The notes under the pieces were generated by a model. The model did not search any database. It saw only the letters and a program-made list of their open reading frames with translations, and was not told where the DNA came from. A stretch of 33,430 nt of DNA from a virus, in the IMG/VR virus record IMGVR_UViG_3300032087_002190, positions 1 to 33,430 of that record, one strand, 5' to 3'. The first letter of the stretch is position 1. Each line of letters begins with the position of its first letter. The position numbers and the translations under genes were made by a program. This document shows positions 23,637 through 28,779 of the stretch, piece after piece.

Positions 23637-23818
23637 CTGAAAGTAAATACCAAGCAAAAGGCAGAGGTTTTTCTTTTCTAACCAAAACACATAAAGAACA
23701 ACCAGCCGATATCTATTTGCTCAAGCAAAAAGGCAAGCCGAATTTTATATGTATTGAAGCAGACAATCCGTTGGTGGAGAAGTTGTTTCGCTGGCTAGGC
23801 GGGGAGGAATCTGCCTAG
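23474..23818 (+). CDS. PD-(D/E)XK nuclease, Holliday-junction-resolvase-like
   Basis: A 114-residue protein from ATG 23474, which has GGAG eight bases upstream; an ATG 18 bases earlier is possible. The motifs are those of the Hjc-type PD-(D/E)XK nucleases: Glu13 in GSYHERWW, the loop ERQPLSGQLGGEFAGDI with Asp43, and Glu56-Ser-Lys58 in VAESKYQ. A C-terminal strand reads PADIYLLKQKGKPNFICIEA. It should cut branched DNA, resolving replication or recombination intermediates before packaging. This fits with the exonuclease/annealing module downstream. Other PD-(D/E)XK specificities cannot be excluded by eye. Confidence 0.75.
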   Translation: MATSQRSKGSYHERWWCEFFKAKGIQAERQPLSGQLGGEFAGDIKLQTKFGRLVAESKYQAKGRGFSFLTKTHKEQPADIYLLKQKGKPNFICIEADNPLVEKLFRWLGGEESA

Positions 23819-23860
23819 CCAGCTTCAACATTAACGCGCATTGCAGGAGGTTTGCGCAAG

Positions 23861-23930
23861 TTGATACTGCATTAATGCATTGCTCACGTCAACCCCTTTA
23901 TGTTATACTGCAAATATGCAATAGGAGGTT
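23861..23930 (+). promoter_or_regulatory. Paired operators and promoter of the replication operon
   Basis: TGCA-TTAA-TGCA at 23868-23879 and TGCA-AATA-TGCA at 23909-23920 are 41 bases apart, start to start. TTGCTC (23880-23885) and TATACT (23904-23909), 18 apart, make a plausible promoter lying exactly between and into the second operator. The AGGAGG ribosome site of the initiator gene follows at once (23923-23928). Repressor bound at both sites would close the promoter, perhaps with DNA bending. Confidence 0.65.
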
Positions 23931-23932
23931 TG

Positions 23933-24565
23933 ATGTTTCATCACATCGCATGGGCTATGAAAGCCCAAACACCAGACGCTTTATCACGATGGCTGTTAGT
24001 TGTTCTTGCTGACCATGCCAATGAGGATGGCAAATGCTGGCCTTCACAAGCCACGCTTGCCAGACGCACAGGCATGGGCAGATCTACAGTCAATCGTAAA
24101 TTAGAAATGTTAGAGCAAGCTAACTTAATTCATCGCATTTCTGGAAACAGTGAACGCTCCACTATGTATCATCTGCTAGTACCAGAGCAAGACAGGGTAG
24201 TACCAGAGCGAGACAGGGTAGTACCAGAGCGAGACACTAAACTACCATTAAACAATCATACTCTCTCAGATGAATGGAAACCATCTGAAGAATTAATCGC
24301 ATCTATTAATGAGGTTGCACATCGTAATGGTCAGGAGGTAAACCATGACATTGAAACAGCTAAGTTCATTGCACACCATCAAAGCACAGGCAAACGGCTC
24401 AAAGATTTCAAAGCCGCTTACAGAAAGTGGTGTTACAACACTGTCAGTTTCGCAACAAGAAACAGCACTGGCAAAAATGGTGGCGGGGGATATCAACAGT
24501 CATCGAAGAACGAACATGGTCGAAGATGGCGTAGCTTCATTAGTAGCGCTGGAAACAAAAATTAG
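23933..24565 (+). CDS. O-like replication initiator with N-terminal winged HTH
   Basis: From ATG 23933 (AGGAGG five bases upstream) the product has 210 residues. Residues 1-80 are an HTH_36-type winged helix: ALSRWLLVVLADHANEDGKC, WPSQATLARRTGMGRSTVNR, KLEMLEQANLIHRISG. A seven-residue repeat, VVPERDR, follows at about 84-103, encoded by 21-bp DNA repeats that look like origin iterons. The C-terminal part has a helical domain (FIAHHQSTGKRLKDFKAAYR, then KW) like those that bind a helicase or its loader. The combination is that of lambda O and related initiators. No phage DNA polymerase is present, so it must bring in the host replisome. Confidence 0.8.
   Translation: MFHHIAWAMKAQTPDALSRWLLVVLADHANEDGKCWPSQATLARRTGMGRSTVNRKLEMLEQANLIHRISGNSERSTMYHLLVPEQDRVVPERDRVVPERDTKLPLNNHTLSDEWKPSEELIASINEVAHRNGQEVNHDIETAKFIAHHQSTGKRLKDFKAAYRKWCYNTVSFATRNSTGKNGGGGYQQSSKNEHGRRWRSFISSAGNKN
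24177..24236 (+). repeat. Three 21-bp tandem repeats in initiator gene (candidate replication origin)
   Basis: Units TAGTACCAGAGCRAGACAGG(G) begin at 24177, 24198 and 24219; the first two are identical apart from one base and the third is truncated at about 18 bases. They encode VVPE(Q/R)DR. In lambda the origin consists of four iterons inside gene O, between its DNA-binding and partner-binding domains; this array has the same place in the gene. I infer that it is the phage origin. Confidence 0.7.
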
Positions 24566-24941
24566 TAAAGACTTTGAGCTTATCCGCTACAAAATACCAG
24601 CAGATTCTCCGCTTGAAAATTTAGAACAAGCCATGCGCAGAGTGCAGGCTTCTATGATACCGCTTCCCAAAGAAGAAATAGAACAACGCCTCACTGTATT
24701 GGCAATGATTGTCACCATCCCTAAAGATTTCGATGACGAAATTCTCGCCCTCAAACGAGGAATTTTGGCAGAGAAATTAACACAATGGCCTGCTGATATT
24801 GTGATTGAAGCCTTTGATAAAGTTGAAAAGAGCTGCAAATTCTGGCCTACACTTGCAGAGTTTGCAGAGCATTGCGAATGGAAGGTAAGACCACGCAAAC
24901 TTTTAATCGAAGAACTGCAAAAACGCATTGATTACCGATAA
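24345..24941 (+). CDS. Possible initiator partner / replication protein (hypothetical)
   Basis: A 198-residue frame from ATG 24345, which has a perfect AGGAGG six bases upstream but overlaps the initiator gene by 221 bases. A start at 24516 (141 residues, MVEDGVASLVALETKISKDF) would leave only a 50-base overlap and keeps the part that looks most protein-like. That part is helical (EEIEQRLTVLAMIVTIPKDF, KLTQWPADIVIEAFDKVEKS), with FWPTLAEFAEHCEWKVRPR at the end. Its place right after the O-like gene is that of lambda P-type helicase loaders, and the CKFWPTLAEF phrase is frequent in proteins beside phage initiators. The role is an inference; the start is open. Confidence 0.6.
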   Translation: MTLKQLSSLHTIKAQANGSKISKPLTESGVTTLSVSQQETALAKMVAGDINSHRRTNMVEDGVASLVALETKISKDFELIRYKIPADSPLENLEQAMRRVQASMIPLPKEEIEQRLTVLAMIVTIPKDFDDEILALKRGILAEKLTQWPADIVIEAFDKVEKSCKFWPTLAEFAEHCEWKVRPRKLLIEELQKRIDYR

Positions 24942-24977
24942 AAACCATGTTATTGTTGCATATATGCAGGAGGCATT
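24914..24977 (+). promoter_or_regulatory. Paired operators and promoter of the recombination operon
   Basis: TGCA-TATA-TGCA lies at 24957-24968, touching the AGGAGG ribosome site of the next gene. A one-mismatch copy, TGCA-AAAA-CGCA, lies 41 bases upstream at 24916-24927, within the end of the preceding gene. TTGATT (24929-24934) and TATTGT (24952-24957) are 17 apart and could form the promoter between them. The arrangement matches the two other early operator pairs. Confidence 0.6.
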
Positions 24978-25139
24978 ATGTCTAAATATAAAATTTATTT
25001 AACCGAAAACGAAGCGAGAGCGCTCGTTGCATTAACAGAAGATAGCATCGTCACACGCATGCTCAAAGCTACGATACTCAAAGCATTGTTGCGCGTGGTC
25101 AATAAGATTGAGATGCAATCAGATTGGAGGACATTCTAA
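24978..25139 (+). CDS. Small hypothetical protein, 53 aa
   Basis: A 53-residue gene, MSKYKIYLTENEARALVALT, with AGGAGG six bases before its ATG and directly behind an operator. The sequence LTENEARALVALTEDSIVTR looks like a short regulatory or partner helix pair; the end is Lys/Arg-rich. Its TAA overlaps the ATG of the exonuclease gene (TAATG), so the two are translated together. Small proteins before recombinase genes often modulate RecBCD or partner enzymes, but no such activity can be read here. Confidence 0.65.
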   Translation: MSKYKIYLTENEARALVALTEDSIVTRMLKATILKALLRVVNKIEMQSDWRTF

Positions 25140-25933
25140 TGGAACGCAAAGGTTTTATCGGAGGCTCAGACCTCTACTCTATTATGCGTGGTGATTGGCA
25201 CGACCTATGGCTGGTCAAGACAGGGCGCAAAGAGCCAGATGATTTGTCTGGTCAGTTCAATGTACAGCTGGGCAATGAAACAGAATCTTTTAACCTTGAT
25301 TGGTTAACAAAGCAGACAGGTTATAATCATCGTCAAGTTGCAACAACACTAAAACAGCAAATAATTTCTGACGTACCATATCAAGCAAGACCAGATGCAA
25401 TTGCACATGACCATTCAGATAACGCATTTGCAATTATTGAATGCAAGCACACTGGCGGTCACAAAAAGATGTCAGATATTCTTGATGCCTATCTGCCGCA
25501 AGTACATTTGTATATGCGCGTCATGGATATACATCAAACAATATTCTCTGTCATCTTTGGCAATCGTTGGGAACATTGCTTTGTAGATTATAACCATAAA
25601 TTTTGGATGGAAGTATCCACTCAAGCCCATGCTTTTTGGCAGTATGTCATCGAAGATAAAGAGCCAGAAAACTATAAATCAACAAAGATTGATTGGTCTG
25701 CTGTAAAGATTGATGGTCTGGTCTGCCGTGATGCTAGCCAAGATAATCAATTTGTAAATCTGGCGCATGACTTTGTGAACACTTCACAATCTATGAAACA
25801 ACATGACGCTGTAAAAAAAGAATTGCGTTCGATGATACAGGATAACGAGCGTGAGGTGTTCTGCGATTTGTTGAGCATCAAACGTGATAAGCGCGGTGCA
25901 TGCCGCATCACCATAAACGAAGAGGCGGTTTAG
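25139..25933 (+). CDS. YqaJ-type viral recombinase/exonuclease
   Basis: A 264-residue protein from ATG 25139, with GGAGG eight bases upstream; an in-frame ATG 15 bases earlier is less likely. The YqaJ/lambda-exonuclease-type PD-(D/E)XK core is clear: MERKGFIGGSD at the start, GNETE at 45-49, Asp86 in YQARPDAIA, and Glu101-Cys-Lys103 in FAIIECKH. A conserved helix with MSDILDAYLPQVHLYMRVMD follows. It should digest one strand of double-stranded DNA ends 5' to 3' and pass 3' ends to the annealing protein. The ERF protein gene follows by 44 bases, the standard pairing of phage recombination systems. Confidence 0.9.
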   Translation: MERKGFIGGSDLYSIMRGDWHDLWLVKTGRKEPDDLSGQFNVQLGNETESFNLDWLTKQTGYNHRQVATTLKQQIISDVPYQARPDAIAHDHSDNAFAIIECKHTGGHKKMSDILDAYLPQVHLYMRVMDIHQTIFSVIFGNRWEHCFVDYNHKFWMEVSTQAHAFWQYVIEDKEPENYKSTKIDWSAVKIDGLVCRDASQDNQFVNLAHDFVNTSQSMKQHDAVKKELRSMIQDNEREVFCDLLSIKRDKRGACRITINEEAV

Positions 25934-25977
25934 CCCCGCCTCTTCTCACACCAACTGCAAACCAAAGGAGTGCAATC

Positions 25978-26457
25978 ATGGCACAGGATAATGTAGCCAA
26001 GCTGGAAAAGCAACCAGCAAAACCAGCAATGCCAAAAACTTTTGACGAGGCAATGCTGGCCTATCAAATGGAATCTGTTACCGCTGTCAAAGACAGCAAG
26101 AATCCTCATTTCAAAAATAACTATGCCAGCCTAGAGGCTGTCATCCAAGCCGCAAGCCAAGCTAATAAATATGGTTTGTATTTTATGCAACCTCTCGACC
26201 TTATCCAGATTGGTGAAACTGTAACACAAGTTGTAAAAACAATTATTGTGCATACACCATCTGGCGAGAAGCGCGAGAGCCTTTGCCCTGTGCGTCTTGA
26301 GGATAAAAACAATCCTCAAAAGATGGGGTCAGGAATTACCTATGCTAAACGCTATGCATTGCAATCTGCGTTTGGTCTGCCATCAGAGGATGATGATGGC
26401 AACATCGCGGCGCAACCAAAGCCGAACCAACCAACCACCAAACCATCGGAGTATTAA
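25978..26457 (+). CDS. erf: ERF-family single-strand annealing protein
   Basis: A 159-residue protein from ATG 25978, with AAGGAG eight bases upstream. The ERF signature is present: FDEAMLAYQMESVTAVKDSK, then NPHFKNNYASLEAVIQAA, a central GLYFMQPLDLIQIGETVTQV, and MGSGITYAKRYALQSAFGLP with SEDDDGN after it. ERF proteins anneal complementary single strands and promote circularisation and recombination of phage genomes, as in phage P22. It works with the upstream YqaJ exonuclease and probably with the SSB-tip protein encoded immediately downstream (start two bases after the stop codon). Confidence 0.92.
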   Translation: MAQDNVAKLEKQPAKPAMPKTFDEAMLAYQMESVTAVKDSKNPHFKNNYASLEAVIQAASQANKYGLYFMQPLDLIQIGETVTQVVKTIIVHTPSGEKRESLCPVRLEDKNNPQKMGSGITYAKRYALQSAFGLPSEDDDGNIAAQPKPNQPTTKPSEY

Positions 26458-26838
26458 ATGGAATATGATAACACAAATCGCGGAGCGGCATTCCCGCCTC
26501 GCCCAGAGCAGAACATGATCCTTACTGGCAAGATGAATATGCGTGGTGATGACATGCAAGTTGTTCTGATTAAAGACACAGACCACAAAGGTGAACCTAT
26601 GATTGGCGTGTATGAGCGCGTTGGCCTTCTTTATAAAAACAAAGAAAAGGTTAAAGACAACGGGCCTGATTATACAGGGCCATTCAAGGACATGAGAGCC
26701 GCCGCTTGGAAAGAACAAAGCAAAGATGGCTTGGATTATCTGAGTATGAAGGTTTCTGAAAAGCAGGCATCTGGTTCAAAACAGCCAGCACAACAGCCAG
26801 TGGTAACAGAAGAGGTAGATGATGTTATACCCTTTTGA
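26458..26838 (+). CDS. DUF736-like protein with SSB-type C-terminal tip
   Basis: A 126-residue protein. The middle resembles DUF736 proteins: MILTGKMNMRGDDMQVVLIK near residues 20-40, an acidic strand, and AAAWKEQSKDGLDYLSMKVS at about 82-101. After a Gln/Pro/Ser linker (QASGSKQPAQQPVV) the protein ends in EEVDDVIPF, nearly the DDDIPF tip with which bacterial SSB binds partner proteins. With its position after the ERF gene, this suggests a phage single-strand-binding or partner-recruiting protein. No canonical OB-fold SSB is encoded in the window. The function is inferred. Confidence 0.7.
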   Translation: MEYDNTNRGAAFPPRPEQNMILTGKMNMRGDDMQVVLIKDTDHKGEPMIGVYERVGLLYKNKEKVKDNGPDYTGPFKDMRAAAWKEQSKDGLDYLSMKVSEKQASGSKQPAQQPVVTEEVDDVIPF

Positions 26839-27133
26839 TGATGTCAAAAAAGATTTGTCTCTTAATGATGACCGCATGCGGTATCACATTCGCAAACACA
26901 AACTGGCTTATGTAAAGATGGGGCATAAACGTTTCTTTACCAAGCCGCAGTTAGATGAATTCTATAAATGTGTTTTCGAAATTAAAGGAGCAGACGAATG
27001 CTCAGTCTCTACAAAAGAAAAGAAGTCTGGCACATCAGGGGTTCTGTCACCGATGGTGACAGAGTGGTTACAGTCAGGCGTTCTACAGGCCAAGTCAGCA
27101 AAAGAAAAGCTGAACAAGTCTGCCGATATGTAG
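26819..27133 (+). CDS. Excisionase-like HTH protein overlapping the integrase gene
   Basis: A 104-residue frame; the second ATG (26822) has the better-spaced AGAGG. Residues about 5-50 are a MerR/excisionase-type HTH: FDDVKKDLSLNDDRMRYHIR, KHKLAYVKMGHKRFFTKPQL with a C-terminal DEFY helix. The remaining 55 residues are polar, and their codons overlap the integrase 5' end by 136 bases in another frame. Placement directly before int, with overlap, is as for lambda xis. Its role is likely to bend attachment-site DNA and direct excision; a plain operator-binding role is also possible. Confidence 0.65.
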   Translation: MMLYPFDDVKKDLSLNDDRMRYHIRKHKLAYVKMGHKRFFTKPQLDEFYKCVFEIKGADECSVSTKEKKSGTSGVLSPMVTEWLQSGVLQAKSAKEKLNKSADM

Positions 27134-27954
27134 AAGAAACAATACTTACTGAAATGAGGGGCGGCATATCTATGTTGCCCTTCATAGTTGCCGCAGATAA
27201 TTGGCTTAACACAAAACCACGCGGCGCAACGGACAAATATATTTGCAATATTTTAAAAAAACATTTCGCTGACTATCAGCTTAATCATTTAGACAAAGAA
27301 GCATGGGCTTACTTTGTCGGCAAAAAATTATATGGCAGTAAGCCATCAAACATAAACAGATATCGCGCTACCTTTGTATCTATATTGCGCGCCGCATCTA
27401 TTGCTGTGCAGATACCCAAAGAAAAAGAAATGAATGACCGCATTAGATTTCTTTCTTACGAAGAACAAGAAAGATTACTTGCAGAATATCCAGAATATAT
27501 TCGCCCACTATTCATAACACTTTGCTATCAAGGCTTGCGGTTATCAGAAGCATTAAGATTAAAAACAAATCATATAAATTTAGAAGCGAACACATTGTTA
27601 GTAGACCAGAGCAAGAACGGCAAGCGCCGCATCATGCCCCTACATGAAAGAACAAGCATTATTTTAACGCCGTTCCCACCCGCTGGTTCTTTTATGTTTA
27701 CTAACAAACAAGGTGTACCCTACGCAGACCCAAGAAATCTGCGCGGGGTACACCTGAGAGCATGCAAAAGGGCTGGCATATCAGAATTTACTATTCACGA
27801 TTGGCGCCATCATTGGGCATCACGGCTGGTTATGGCTGGCGCATCGATGCCTACCCTTATGAAACTTGGCGGTTGGTCATCAGAAAAGATGGTGCTACGT
27901 TATGCATCTGTTTCTGATGAACACATAGCCGACACACTGATGAGGTTGAAATGA
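26998..27954 (+). CDS. int: Tyrosine integrase
   Basis: A 318-residue site-specific recombinase. The N-terminal MLSLYKRKEVWHIRG is a common integrase start, and AAGGAG precedes the ATG. The core-binding domain spans about 55-140. The catalytic domain has Arg181 in CYQGLRLSEA, His267 and Arg270 in IHDWRHH, Trp293 in the His/Trp position, and Tyr302 in VLRYASVS. It catalyses recombination between attP and the host tRNA-Thr gene; the attP core begins 44 bases after its stop codon on the same strand, the usual arrangement. The 5' end overlaps the excisionase-like gene. Confidence 0.95.
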   Translation: MLSLYKRKEVWHIRGSVTDGDRVVTVRRSTGQVSKRKAEQVCRYVEETILTEMRGGISMLPFIVAADNWLNTKPRGATDKYICNILKKHFADYQLNHLDKEAWAYFVGKKLYGSKPSNINRYRATFVSILRAASIAVQIPKEKEMNDRIRFLSYEEQERLLAEYPEYIRPLFITLCYQGLRLSEALRLKTNHINLEANTLLVDQSKNGKRRIMPLHERTSIILTPFPPAGSFMFTNKQGVPYADPRNLRGVHLRACKRAGISEFTIHDWRHHWASRLVMAGASMPTLMKLGGWSSEKMVLRYASVSDEHIADTLMRLK

Positions 27955-28232
27955 AAAAAAGATTGCAAAATCCGTTGGTTATATCTAATGTTTATTTCCT
28001 TGGTAAGGGTGAGGTCGCGTGTTCGAATCACGCTAGCAGCACCATCCTTGCCAAATTATTATCCTTTATATTCAGAGCCTTACGCCGTTTCTTTGTTCAA
28101 ATATTATCCTGCATTTTCGCAGTAATATTGGTGTTATGGTGCATTGGTTATGCTTTACAAATGCAGTTTATGGATATCAATACACATGTTCCGACACAAT
28201 CTCGACACACGGAAGAAGGAGAAAATGTATGA
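27951..28232 (+). CDS. Possible membrane protein frame running across attP
   Basis: A 93-codon frame whose ATG overlaps the integrase TGA and which ends at the start of the next gene. Residues about 16-31 are the translation of the tRNA-derived attP core. The second half is a likely transmembrane helix (FVQILSCIFAVILVLWCIGY) with basic residues before it. Integration would cut the frame in two, so the intact product could be made only from free phage DNA. There is no ribosome site for the ATG, apart from coupling. It may be real, or the membrane half may be expressed from another start after attP. Confidence 0.35.
   Translation: MKKRLQNPLVISNVYFLGKGEVACSNHASSTILAKLLSFIFRALRRFFVQILSCIFAVILVLWCIGYALQMQFMDINTHVPTQSRHTEEGENV
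27998..28044 (+). other. attP: attP core: 3' part of tRNA-Thr(GGT)
   Basis: The 47 bases read as the 3' part of a tRNA: anticodon arm CCTTGGTAAGG with anticodon GGT, variable loop GAGGTC, a perfect T arm (GCGTG, TTCGAAT, CACGC), acceptor strand TAGCAGC, discriminator A and CCA. The anticodon-arm sequence TTGGTAAGGGTGAGGTC is the same as in enterobacterial tRNA-Thr(GGT). The 5' part of a tRNA is absent, and the 5' anticodon stem upstream of CC does not match. This is therefore an integration site that restores the 3' end of the host tRNA-Thr gene, with the integrase gene just upstream. Confidence 0.93.
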
Positions 28233-28453
28233 CAACATCACTTAGGCACAACGGTAAAGAGTACCGTAAAGGCGCACCATTCAAAGTAGGCATGATTGTG
28301 GAAATGTATGTTGAGCGCACTATCAGAGCGCTTGATGCAAAACAAGCAGAAGAGATTGCTATTAACCGCCAGCAAGCTAAGACAGCCACACTAAGGCGCA
28401 ATGGCTACACAGTTGGTGATATTGAAATCATGAATTCAGAGGAAATTAAATGA
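28229..28453 (+). CDS. Small hypothetical protein, 74 aa, first gene after attP
   Basis: From ATG 28229, with AAGGAG six to eight bases upstream, the product has 74 residues: MTTSLRHNGKEYRKGAPFKV. It is basic and helical (ALDAKQAEEIAINRQQAKTA), without known motif. It overlaps the next gene by four bases (ATGA). In the integrated state this gene would be the first one next to the host tRNA-Thr and in the same direction, so it could be transcribed from the tRNA promoter in the lysogen. A role in the prophage state is therefore possible. Confidence 0.6.
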   Translation: MTTSLRHNGKEYRKGAPFKVGMIVEMYVERTIRALDAKQAEEIAINRQQAKTATLRRNGYTVGDIEIMNSEEIK

Positions 28454-28779
28454 ACAGAGTAAATATATTAGACCTCGCCCATAACGCAGTAGCAGAGCGA
28501 GGTAATGATTATGGCAAGCCCAATGAAAACTTTGAGCGCATTGCTCAGATGTGGTCAAGTTATACCAATCATCCGTTTAAACTTGAGGACGTTGGCATCA
28601 TGATGATGTTGGTCAAGGTTGCTCGTTTAATGGAAAACCCGCATCACCAAGACAGTTGGGTGGACATAGCTGGATACAGCGCCATCACTGCTGAAGCGAT
28701 TGCCGAAACCGCAAATAATCTGCTCCCTCTTGAGGATCAGCAAAGCACTGATTCCAACTTACAGGAGAATCGTTATTAG
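28450..28779 (+). CDS. DUF6378-type conserved phage protein
   Basis: A 109-residue protein. It has the recognisable sequence AHNAVAERGNDYGKPNENFE, RIAQMWSSYTNHPFKLEDVG and MMMLVKVARLMENPHHQDSW, ending with VDIAGYSAITAEAI. This is the DUF6378 family pattern (ERG-DYG-P--NF--IA--W), common in phages, related in shape to MazG-like all-helical proteins; the biochemical role is not known. It overlaps the upstream gene by four bases. The last 95 bases overlap the 3' end of the opposing metallophosphoesterase gene, so the two transcripts are antisense to each other. Confidence 0.78.
   Translation: MNRVNILDLAHNAVAERGNDYGKPNENFERIAQMWSSYTNHPFKLEDVGIMMMLVKVARLMENPHHQDSWVDIAGYSAITAEAIAETANNLLPLEDQQSTDSNLQENRY

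Noticed and set aside
23868-24968. CRISPR-like array of repeated TGCA palindromes
   Set aside because: Copies are widely spaced, lie at gene starts, and have no spacers or cas genes; operators explain them better.
27998-28044. A complete tRNA gene
   Set aside because: Only the 3' part is present; upstream bases do not form the D arm, 5' acceptor strand or full anticodon stem.
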